Assembly (NCBI GenBank): GCA_030248295.1
Contig: JASANH010000104.1
Coordinates: forward strand, 62,001-126,000
Length of the DNA: 64,000 bases
Direction of reading: 5' to 3'
From: Mesodorylaimus sp. YZB2_4
Lineage: Eukaryota; Nematoda; Enoplea; Dorylaimida; Dorylaimidae
Numbering within the stretch: the first letter of the stretch is position 1; every line of letters begins with the position of its first letter. A program made the position numbers and the translations under genes. Below the pieces are notes generated by a model, which was not told where the DNA came from, ran no database searches, and saw only the letters and a list, made by a program, of their open reading frames with translations. Below, one piece after another: positions 47,991 to 58,937 of this stretch.

Positions 47991-50900
47991 CTCTCTCCAC
48001 ATGGCTTGGCACGTGACAAAACGACTCATGAGCTTGGTACGACTTGCTCTGCAATCACTGCTCCGTGTTAATTGAAAAGCTACCTTGGATTTTATGTGTT
48101 CGTCGCCTCTGTGATGACAACTCGGCAAATTGTGACATGTTTTTTAAGGAATTAACCTTTGTCCCTTAAATGTAACACTTGTTTCTCACGTGCATATTGA
48201 TTTCATACTCTGAACCAATGCGTTTTTAGGTGTGTGAAAAAAAAGCACTCGCTTTGGCATTTGCCATTTAGATAGCAGACATACTGTCGCTCATTGTCCG
48301 GAGCTGTCTTCTCCATAATCCCTAAGCGTAGCTTGGCTCAGCTATCCAAGTATCAGGCAGGCCAATGACGTCAGTCGGGTCGCCAGATTCCTAGTTTAGA
48401 GAAGTGCGACTCGTCGTTGTGCCCTGACGAACAGCTCTTGCTGATTATCGTGTATGACCAAGGCAAAGACAGGGATTAGAGGATGCAGAAACGGCACAGG
48501 AACTCGAGCAGGATAAGAAAGACGTAAGAGCTATGAGAATGTGCGGTGCATGTATTTGATGCTGTGCCAATGACGCAGGGTAACATGAGCCTTCGCACGC
48601 ACTCCATATGTTTCTTGTCCGTGACCGTTGCGTCCTAACGCTCCTGTTGCCAGAGGTTGTTATGCTAACATAACGACGGATTCTGTCGCAGCGGCGGAAT
48701 CATGACGTCTTTAAAGCTAAGCTTGGTCTCTCCAACGTTATCTAAGTTCCCCTGCTCATTAGCCCCAAACAACTGATCAACTTGAGCTAATACTCATAGC
48801 ACCTAGCGGTGTCTTTATTTTTCGGACCTCAGGCAGGAGATTCTTTCTCTTGTTTTAGGTACCACCTCATTCGGCTCATATAGAGCTGCGTCTTTTTGCT
48901 CCAGGTGCACTCGGGACAACCTTAACTCGCCTTACTGCATCAGATAATTATTGGTAATCGATGAATTCAACTAGGATAGGATCATCATACAAATAAGGCT
49001 GTTATACTTGTTCTGGCCTGTCATGGAGGTCCTCACTCACGAGAGCTTCCAACTTGGAGTCCCCCGTGAATTAATCCAGCACCAGGCTACTCACACTTTG
49101 TTGGCTCTACCTACTGGTATTCCAGACTCTACTGTACTGCATTTCATGTTCTTCTGCCCTTTGTAATAGGCGGAATAGCCCTGCATTGGAGAAGATACTG
49201 CGGGGAGCGGATGAACTCACGACCCCTCCAGGCAGGTCACCTAGTAGTAGGTGCCTGAGACATCAACCCGACGGGTTTCAGCCTCGCCTGGAGGAGCGTA
49301 TCGAGCGGCTAACGAAGGCAACTGATACGCTGTATGTGGCGGCCAGTCAACGCAACCACATACTGCTCCGTGTATAAGGCGGCCAGTTAAGACAATCATA
49401 TACACTACCTTCTTCGCAGGCCAAACACGCCTACTACACCTTATAGGAGCATCTCTTAAATCATTCAGGGCCTGGGGTACCAAGGTCAGCAATAAGAGTT
49501 CAGTATATCATTCAGGATCAGGTGTAAGTCAGGACGAAATCCACAGTCACTGGACCCAAGATCTCAAACCTCCTAAATGTGCAGGCCTTATCTCTTGATT
49601 CGAGGTGGTTCTTACGCCATTATTCCACCACAGTCGTGGCTGATGTTTTTCGACCATCAGAACTCTGCATCGGCATGCACTTATGGTGGATCAAGAGTAA
49701 AACCAGGTTTCGAAATGTATGTTGTATGAAAAGTGCAACGATCACCCTTCATCCTGTATATTTTTGACCTACACTATTTTTTGACTGCCGCATACGAGGA
49801 CATTGGTTAGGACTAAAATGTTCAACGCTAGCCGCTATCACGAGAACTTGGTTACTAGAACATGGCAGTAGCACCAGAGCTACCCACTCGCAATGAATCG
49901 GTCCCGACGTGCTAGCTGTGACACTAATTGCATGGCGGTCGCGACTACTGGTAGTTTAGACGAGCACAAGTAGCACGCGTGTTGCAGTTACTTGTCTGAA
50001 GCACACATCACTCACAGTCAGCTAGTTTTAGAGTTAAAGCTGTCATAGAAAGGAAAAAGGCTGTGATAATCGACTGTCCCGTCGTTCGAGACGTTTTAAA
50101 TCCCGCATTCTGATAGACTTGGTATGTGCCTGCCGAAGCAAGTGATTCACTCATCAACAGAGTGTCATAGAACGAACTTGGGGCACGCTGTGGCGAACAA
50201 ACCAACGTGAAGATTTGAATGAGCCGAAGATTTATGTCATAACCACAAGGTCAACAGCTCACTGATCTCTTTGAAAAGAATACAATAAAAAGGCTTCGAA
50301 GTCGTCAAGGCTAGTTCGACTGGTTCATATGCGCTTCCTACAATCGCGGTCGTGAGCAATGGCGCCACAATAATGAGCATGGCCAAGAACTGAGATCACT
50401 ACGGGTTCAAGATGATCACTGAACACAATCACGGCTTTCAAACTCAGAACTACGAACAAATAATCGTTCATGGTGCTCCTCAGCATTTCCGAGAGAGTGC
50501 TACTCTTTGGCGAATCATGGGGTATCTTCAAAACTCGCGCCTGTGAAATCCTTGGCTCGCCCTAGGGCTATCTAGGGCTGACCAGAGGATGGCTCAAGCC
50601 ACAGGAACCAACCCACGCAGTCCGCGGACACCTTGCAATATAGTTTATTAGCCATCACACCACAAGAGCCGTGTAGACTCACAATTCGGGGAGCAGCCGC
50701 ACGTGTCGGCCGTCAAAGGGGTTCTGACGGACCTGAGCCCGAAGTGCTCACAGAGCAAGTTCAGACCAGGAACTCAAGACTAGTTCCCTACCGATGCCTG
50801 CAATCAGACCAGTCACTCGACCTCGACCTCGCTTGCCTCGGTCTCGTGCTGGCCCTTACTTAGGAGAGGCCGACAGGTTCCCTGTGTCGTCGATTGATCG

Positions 50901-51370
50901 CGCAGTGGAAATTGATGTTGCGACGACGGAATCACACGTTGATTTGATTTATATAGGTTATATTTCGATAAAGTACTTGTTAAACGACCGTACACTCGCT
51001 TCACATAAAACGACACTACTCTATGATCTCTCGAATCTTCTATCACCACCTTTACATTATCACTTCACATTCCCAACATGCCTGGGCTGTGACGCCCTTG
51101 ATCTTAGCTCGCCTTGCGACACCCTGAACCGGTGCACTCATAGGCCAGAGGGCATAGTCCATGCCTAGTCCATGCCTATTACACCTGTCTGTAGCTCTAA
51201 CTCCAAGTCAAGAGTCGTTTTGTTGACAAATCCCTGATTTTCTGTACTGCCTGTTCTTTTTTGACAAGATCTTCTAAAAATACTATTCTGCAATCGACAA
51301 TGATGGGATGAAAATGACCAGGGGCAATGGACCAGGTAACTATGTACCTATTGTACAATGCACACGACAC
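47991..51370. other. Gene-poor region right of the pseudophosphatase
   Basis: About 3.4 kb with no exon I can support on either strand and no recognised repeat. The left end should include the 3' untranslated region of the phosphatase-like gene. Confidence 0.4.
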
Positions 51371-51540
51371 CTACCGGGGTCGTGGCCTAGCGGGTTAAGG
51401 CGTCTGCCTCTCACGCTGGGTGCGCACTTACAGGGGAGGGTTCGACTCCCGCCTCGGTACAAAGTGATTGTCAATTATGTGTTCCTTAGCCCTCGAGTGC
51501 GCCTTATGGTGCTTGGCTATGGATAAAGTATGACATGACA
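51371..51540 (+). mobile_element. tRNA-derived SINE, divergent copy with intact A and B boxes
   Basis: It begins TACCGGGGTCGTGGCCTAGC with an A-box segment, then GTCTGCCTCTCACGCTGG, and a B box in a clean five-pair T-arm (GGGAGGGTTCGACTCCC). The closing CCTCGGTA pairs with the start. The tail keeps CCCTCGAGTGCGCCTTATGG and TTGGCTATG. The intact head would let RNA polymerase III start here. It abuts the next copy head to tail. Confidence 0.85.
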
Positions 51541-51720
51541 TTTACCGGCCTCGTGGCCTGGTGGGTTAGGCGTCTGCCTCTCACGCCAGGTGCGCAATTA
51601 CGGGCGAGTGTTCGACTCGCGGGCCGGTAAATCATTTCGTGTAAAATGTGTCCCTTTACCCTCGAGTGGGCATAAGCGTTTGGTGATGTGGTAAAACATG
51701 AACATGAACATGAACATGAA
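51541..51720 (+). mobile_element. tRNA-derived SINE, full-length copy
   Basis: The head TACCGGCCTCGTGGCCTGGT pairs with GGGCCGGTA. The B box reads GTGTTCGACTCGC. The tail AATCATTTCGTGTAAAATG, CCCTCGAGTGGGCATAAGC and TTGGTGATGTGG ends in four ACATGA repeats. Its close match to the minus-strand copy at 35197-35369 shows it is a member of a dispersed family. Confidence 0.9.
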
Positions 51721-51849
51721 CCTAGCCCTTTTGTTGCGTCATCGTGTACCACATCCGCATGATCAACATACCTACAGTATAGCAGGCAATGGGCAGTGCG
51801 CCAGCTCCGAATATATCATCACTTTCAGAGAGTTTAGCCCCGCCTTAGG

Positions 51850-53022
51850 GCATGGCCCGCTTTACTGCACTTTTCCGCCATTCTTGTGGTCTATTGAGTC
51901 TCGCGGATTCACGCTCACATTCCTCATGTCCAGCAATTGCTTCTGTGATCTGCCACGTGGTCGTTTTCCTCTGGGACTTATCGTTACTGTAGTTTCATCT
52001 CTTTGGAGGATACAACTCGGATCTTTGCGTGCCACACGTCCAGAGTAGTCGCGATACCATCCATCGCATCGTTTATGAGCGCGATCCCCCGTACCTTGCG
52101 TAGGATGGGCCACGCATTCATTACGTTGCCCATCCTTGTCAACCCCAGTGTCCATCGTACAGTAGCATTCTCATTTCCATAGTGTGTGGCGCCTGCTTGT
52201 GTTTCCTGGTTGTGGACAAACATTTCGATCCGCATAGAGTAACTGGGCCAACCTTTGATTTGAGGTGTTGGCATTCTACGGTCGCACAGTATACCTGTCA
52301 CCTGCCGCCACCTATTCCATGCGTTTCGGACTCTCACAAGTGCCAGCCAAGGTGTCTTTGTCGGCCACCACATGGGATCCCAAGTACTTGAACTGTGTTG
52401 AATCGTTGATTACGATCCCATTCGTTATACAGCTATCGGTCAGGTCTCCACATTTCAGATATTCTGGTTTCTTTTCAAAAAAAACCGTATCTTTCCAAGC
52501 GATCTTTCAACTTGTTTAAAAAGCCTTGAAGGCCAATGCGCGTTCTGTGAGCCAGCATCAAGTCGCCAGCGAAGAGCAGGATCCATGGATGCTTTAGTTG
52601 CAGGTATATCAGCCGCGACAGCGTCCACGCATAATGACGAGCGCTCAGCCTTGGTGGACGCCCAATGAGACACTGACAATGAATGCACGTGACACTCCAG
52701 CTGCACATCGAGCTGAGCTTGTTGCCCCTATGTAGAAAAGTTGCACCCATCGCACACGGGTCTCGGGAACACCATGCGACCAGGAGGCGTGCCAGATCAT
52801 GTCGTGCGGCACACTATCGAATGCTTCTTTTAGGTCCAAGAAGGCCGTGTGCACTGTCATCCTTTTCTCAAAGTGCCGTTCCATCAGTGGACGAGCCGTG
52901 TGTATCGCGCCCTCTACAAATACAGTATGTCTTAGTGTAATAAAATACGATCTCATTGTCAGTACGGTAGTCGCATTGCATGCACGAGTAACCCTGAATT
53001 CAGAACGGCTCAATGGAGGCAT
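51850..53022 (-). mobile_element. Decayed LINE reverse transcriptase, RTE-like
   Basis: Read on the minus strand, broken frames encode pieces of a non-LTR reverse transcriptase: TAFLDLKEAFDSVPHDMIWH, VRWVQLFYIGATSSARCAAG and VSLGVHQG. These are followed by a degenerate active-site region (HPWILLFAGDLMLAHRTR, where YADD-type residues read FAGD) and PRGKRPRGRSQKQLLD near the 3' end. At least three frame changes and stops interrupt it, and no endonuclease domain is seen, so it is 5'-truncated and dead. The motifs resemble the RTE clade. I describe the breaks only and do not reconstruct the protein. Confidence 0.8.
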
Positions 53023-53403
53023 GCTGCAACATGAAAATAATAAGTTTCGATTAGGGAATAGACCATTTCACTGTTTTCCAAAAATTTGAAAATCGTACAA
53101 AATTTCCTACTGTAGCCAGTCTTCCTATTGCAAAACAGCCCGGGCATTGCTCTAACTTGTGCGTGAAGCGCGGGGTGGGCATACTGTAGTGCCTATTGCG
53201 TGTTATATTCATTCAAAGGAAAAAAGAACAAAATATCTATATTTGATTTCATCAAAGTCGATCTTGAGGATAATATGATTTTACATCGTTCTCGAGTCTG
53301 CAAAATATTTGGAAGATATCGCGTTATTTATCCAACCATTTCGGCCGCGTAACACGATGGGCGTGTTCGAAACTATTAACCACAAGACAATCATTTCGTT
53401 CAG

Positions 53404-53893
53404 GAAGTTTTCGAAAGGGAAGACGATCCGTGTCCAATAAAAACGATCTACAAGACTTTGGTAAGTAAGTACATTATTGTTTGATGATTCAACTCTTTAC
53501 CCAGGGATGGCCATCCATAAAAGCTTTTACCCCCCCCCCCCCGCCTGTGGGTATTAGTGCGTTACGGCACACCCCGCCGCCTAGGCAACATCACGAGTGC
53601 ATTATGGCAACACCCCGTTTTTGGGTTTTGGGGCTCTCAGCGGTGCACTGACCTGTTTGCCTGTGTCCACTTCTTATGCGCTCACTTTTTATAAACTCCC
53701 CAGAGCTTTAGTATAATTATCTTGTATTTATCGCGCCGACGCGAAAACTTGCATATTTTAGAATGCCCAGCAAAAAATACGAAGACAACATCGACGAATG
53801 CTGCAACGAGTTCAGCTTTCAGTGGGCGATGTGGACGAAGAGGCTCAGTGTGCCAAGAGTGCCGAAATAACTTCTAAAGAGCAATCGGCCTAA
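53404..53893 (+). CDS. 3' part of a small unrecognised two-or-more-exon gene
   Basis: Exon 53404-53460 (acceptor GTTCAG, donor TTG|GTAAGT) encodes EVFEREDDPCPIKTIYKTL. Exon 53762-53893 (acceptor ATTTTAG) encodes NAQQKIRRQHRRMLQRVQLS and an acidic-polar tail to the stop. Phases match and codon use looks coding. A possible first exon is the frame starting MILHRSRVCKIFGRYR near 53275, with a weak donor. The basic helical segment could bind RNA or another protein, but I do not recognise the family. The start is unresolved. Confidence 0.45.
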
Positions 53894-56800
53894 CGAGAAC
53901 CTGCCAGATTCTGAACTCCGTGCTGGTTTTTATCGTTCTGCCTTACGATTAGTGAACAAAGTGTTTAGGCTAAAGCTGTTCTTGTTACTTATCCTATGCA
54001 CGTGATCTTGAATATTTTGTGTGGATGCTTCTGCATTTCTAACTCACTATGAAAAGCGTTTATTCGTCTTCTCTCTCTAACAGTATAAGCATAGCATTTC
54101 ATGAAATACAGTACCATTTCAAGCGAGGCTCCTAGAAGCATCTCCCAAACTTTGGTCAAGCTTTCGTCGTCGTCCACGATTTTTCGTCAAATCGACGGTG
54201 CAGTAACTGCGGCTCGCAAGCAGGTTTTCAAGCAAAACGTAGCCCAGCGGGCTTCTCCTTTCTCGTTCGAGTCGTTGAAATATTGAAGTATTGATATTTT
54301 TAATAAAAAGCATCGTCACAGCCAATGCCACGATCATAGTCCATAATCATAATCTTGATCGTCTCCAATATAATTTCAGCCGTCAAAACCGGCATGCGAG
54401 CTGCCCAATCACTGCAAAATTACAGAGCCAGCAATTCCTAAGACTTCCAGGTTTTTACCGGACTATTATTTCGTTTTATATCTAAATATTTTATTTCATT
54501 TCGTTTCGTTTTTCCGTTCTCCCCTAGGCGCAATTTTCCAGCGCACAGCTTGACCCGTTCGATGAGATTTCATTACGATTTGCTATAAGCAGCATCCGCG
54601 CGCGAATTTAAAATCTGCGACTTCTGGGAAACAGTGAAATGGTCTATTGGTTTTGTTATCCCACCAGATTAGTAATGAGCTCTTTGCTTGTTTAGAAAAA
54701 TAGACGGCGTATTCTTGCATTAGATATCAATATCGTTGCTGCCTGTTCCGCAGTATATCACCGTTTCTGACAACTGACAACGCAGAGCTGTACTATTCTA
54801 TCCACTTCTGTATGCAGTAGTGCTTCTAGTTGTGCAAGTTCAGATTTTCCTTTTCACTGATATTTCCGAAATGAATGGCGGGCGATAAGGTCTGGCATTG
54901 GACTACAGTTCGTGTGTTTTTCACTGACTTACGTCAATGCAACCAAGAGCTAGCGGGTCTCTCACCTTGCTGACCACATCGTACGTGAAATAAAGCTTTA
55001 TGAATGATTCATTTATGCATGATCCCCACGCTATTTTCGCATTTAAGACGTCAACACGTCAACAAAATCAATTTACACATTTCCAGCTCTAATGACTTTC
55101 GATGGCCGCAAGAAATGTACTAGGACTGAACTCTAGGCGAGCCAAAATGATTACCGGTACCTACTAGTGTCGAGCCTAGTCTAGCCTTCAAGTCCCCGCT
55201 GTCACGTGGTACCGTACACACTATATTGCTATGAGTCCATTAATCGTAAGTCGAGTCGAGCAAGCCCCAAGCCTGTGATCACAAGACCATCTGGCGTTTC
55301 TGTCGCAGCCTCGTATCAACTTTCTGGTCAGGGTGCAAGTATCAAAGTACAGGCAATTGACAAAACCATCGCCATATGTCGTATTTTTCTTTGCATTCAC
55401 GCTTTGGCACAGAGGCCTTTTTCTATACATACTGTCGATGTCAACAATAGAATGGGCTGGAATTGACAGGTGCTCATAAAATTATTATTTTGCCGTGTAG
55501 ATTCACGAATTTTCTTCTCCTCGCACTTTTGTTTAGTTCAACACAGTTGGTACAACCGTCTCCTTTCCTCTGACAATCGCTTCCATGCTGATCTTATTCT
55601 CTTAAGAAAGCTCGAGTTTGATTAGAGTTGTGATCATACATACAGTAGTATCCCAAATCCCAAGGCTATACGCACGTACTGTATGCAAGAAATGTTGAGC
55701 GCAATGATCTAGAAGACTACGAGCCTTTCAAAGATCGATAATACGAATGGGACTATGTAGTCATCGTCAGCGAGGTTGCCCTTTTACTTCGATTATGTCA
55801 GAGAACGCGGTAAAACAACGTTTTCGAACGAACAGGGGCAGTGGAACGGAGAAACAGTGGAAGAAGGCCCGTTTCCATGGCAATTTATCTTTTCCTGCCG
55901 ACCTGATCGGATACCTTCGCCTTAGAAAAATTAAAAGCGGCAGGTGCATATCCGTAGAATCCCTCTTTCGAACCCCGACTAGAGAATCGATTCGTGCCCC
56001 TGTCTACTCAGTTCAGCCACGCTCATTATTACAGGCAAGGTTTAGCTCGAGAATATTAGCTGTCCATTTGTGATAGTGATACGACTATCATCAGTCGACC
56101 AGCGCAGTCTCGTGAGACTTTGATGGACGGCTTCCATAAGCCGGATAAAGGTGGCTAAGGCCAATCTTACCTAACTGGGGCGGGGGGGGGGGGGGTAATA
56201 ACATGGATGAATCCATGCCAAGCACTTATGACTATCCCTGATTTGGCTGAAAATGAGAAATAAAGTAAATTGGATCAGTACTGAAGCTGGTGCTGATGTC
56301 AAAGCGGATGCTTCCCGAATGTGGATGAATGAGAAGAACTAGGTGCTAATTTCAGCCAGACTCTCTTTGCCAACCCGAAAGTAACTTTTTCGTGGTAGCC
56401 ATAACTTGAAACTAGGGGTAATAAGAAATGGCGGGGGGAGAAACGAGCTGATAAAGAATTTGCATCAACTTTATTAGCGGCGGAGATTATTAGCAGCTGG
56501 TTTACTAGGGACAGATACTGTGTGTCAAGGCCATATCACGCGGGACTCCAACTGATGTTCTTACGCTGATACTCCTACGAGTGATAAGCTTCCGCGTAGT
56601 GAGCAAACAAGCACCAATGATAAGGTCATCCGCGGGAGCCATCTCATTATCAATAATTACTGCATTATGAACGCTGATAGGATTGTTTTATTGATGACCT
56701 GTTCCTTGACAAGAAGCCTAGGCATATGACTAGTGTGTTAGTGCCCACCCGCATCAGCATACCGTCCGTCAAATTGGTCATTTTATATTTCGGCCCATGA

Positions 56801-58216
56801 TTTTTTTGTATTTTTCATAAAAGAACGGCGTTTCTTCGCGAACGGACGGAAGATAAGCGTCATCCAAAGAAATTTTTGCTTTTTAGAGCACTAACGAGTG
56901 TCTGACATGCCTAATCAGGGCTTTAGACGGTTCCATTAGACCTCTTGTCAGTCGTTAATCTTTTATGTTAGAGATCCTATTTGTCTTGATCCCACGATCA
57001 GATCCTCGTGAGACATTTGTCGCTGCGTGCAACGGGTCATAAATGAGCATGTGGAAACATAGAAATGAGATCCCGTGTCTAGAGAACGTTTATGAAGCAG
57101 GCAGCGAAATATCAAAAGCTGGCACTCTTCTCAGGGCGATCGATTGTCGCAGGAAGTCCTGTCCAGATATGTCGCGTGATTACGGGATAAGGCTGGGCCG
57201 TTGCTGATCGCTCGAGTCAGGAAACAAGTCATTAAGTCTGCACTCGTCAACGTTCACCGAGGCCTTTTGGTAGTTGAAACGCGCGTGCCTTTGATCCGTC
57301 CGTGCTCCAGGATGTGCAGATTTAATACGTCCGATCGGGGCCACATGACAGCCCGTTCAAATGTTGGCAGACCTACGCATTGTTCATTAGTCTCTGTCAC
57401 GTCATTCCGACGCGTAGCTTTTTCCATGCCACATGCCCCTACTTCATATGGCGTTTCCTTTAATCCAAGAAATGGCCAATTATCAGAGAGGGCAAGCACC
57501 AGAAACTTCTTCTCATCCTACAGTGTCAGTGGGAAGGGGTACGATGACATAGGAACTTTTACTAGACCTCATATAAGTAGGCATGCCACGGCAAAGGACA
57601 GTTCAAATTAATTTATACGCCGCCCATCATCGGACAAGGGTCCTTGTCGGAACTTATTGTTTCGCTAATCAACGTCGCCAAATGTCAATTCGACTTTGTA
57701 TGAATGAGACGCCGCCCAAGTGCGAGAGTGCCAGCTGTGGCGACTCTTCCCGCATAAGTAACCCGACCGTTCACGAATTCTTTACTTCGATCTATACACA
57801 CACCTTTTCCATTAATCGTAAGTCACACAAAGCAAAGGTTACTCCCTAACTGTGGGATAGCTTAGACGGGTCGGGCCTATCGCCCCATAGCTACTGGTGC
57901 TAGTAATTCAGACAGATCGTAAACATTCATCACTAATCTAAACACTAAGCTAATAGTTCGCGATGACGCGACACCAGCCTCCATCGCCGCGTGTGAGTCC
58001 GCTTAGATTGGCTCGATTCTTCATGGCTGTCGAATCGGCTACGGTAAAAGAATTTTCTCCGTGACGGCATGAATTCTTTCCGTGTAGGTCCAGGCTTTGC
58101 TACTGGTTGAGTTTGCCTTTGACCAAAGTTGACTAGTCTCCGCTTGTTTCATCTTTTTCCTTCGTCTACACCTAAATAACTACTCACAAAGTTTACCCTT
58201 TGCCCGCCATAAAAAA
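53894..58216. other. 4.3-kb gene-free region
   Basis: No exon could be supported. It has a long G run near 56180 and several short frames without family signature. It may include regulatory sequence for the G-alpha gene to the right. Confidence 0.4.
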
Positions 58217-58334
58217 CTTTTTCGGTTCAAAAACTACCAGAAATGCGTATAGGAAATAACACGGATAGGTATTATAAGGTACAACCTATGTAACCCAAGC
58301 TCCTTCGAGGACTTAAGAAGTCTAACTGGGTACG
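58217..58334 (+). repeat. Left arm of a long inverted repeat around G-alpha exons 1-3
   Basis: About 118 bases, including ACTTTTTCGGTTCAAAAACT, AAATGCGTATAGGAAATA and CTCCTTCGAGGACTTAAGAA. They recur inverted at 59549-59665 with roughly 90 percent identity by eye. No further member of the family was seen in the window. Confidence 0.8.
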
Positions 58335-58694
58335 GCTTTCCTTATCATGCAAACCTTCGCACCTGTACGGTAATGCCTGGCGGATATCCGTACGCATATT
58401 CTTTGTGATTAGACTGTTTTCAGATCGGAATAGGTTTTGCAAATAAGTCGGTTATTCAGACCGTTTGTTATAGCTAAGGATAATAAATCTTCTTATGTCA
58501 CCTGTGTACTCCGAATGTATTATTCCTTTTTGAGAGCATTCTATTTCCCTCTTTACGTAGTGCGCATTTTTAGACGTAGTGAAAAACAAACAATCCTTTT
58601 GAGTCCGTCGGGTCTCATCTCTTCGAGTTCCTGTCATCGAGAGCGCAGAGACGACGAGCTGCGATCCGACTGATCATTTTTGCACGAAAACGCC

Positions 58695-58699
58695 ATGAG
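58695..58699 (+). other. Possible upstream G-alpha leader exon end with in-frame ATG
   Basis: ATGAG is followed by the strong donor GTAAGT at 58700. Spliced to the acceptor at 58936 it would read ATG AGG ATG GGT, putting an extra Met-Arg before the normal start. Confidence 0.45.
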
Positions 58700-58937
58700 G
58701 TAAGTCCTCAGGATCTAGACCAGCTCGATCTAAACATCGACCTGGGTCCTACGGAGGTGATCCACGGGCCCTCTGCATGCATGCACCCACGGTGTGATCA
58801 CACATTGCCATTCTGTACAATGCTAAGGTAAAATGGGACCACATCTCAGATCCTGGCATGGGTCCATGGTCATTTGACGTGCGATTTGGTAATGTGCTCG
58901 GGTTTCATGTAAGTTTCCTATTAGCTGTTTCCACAGG

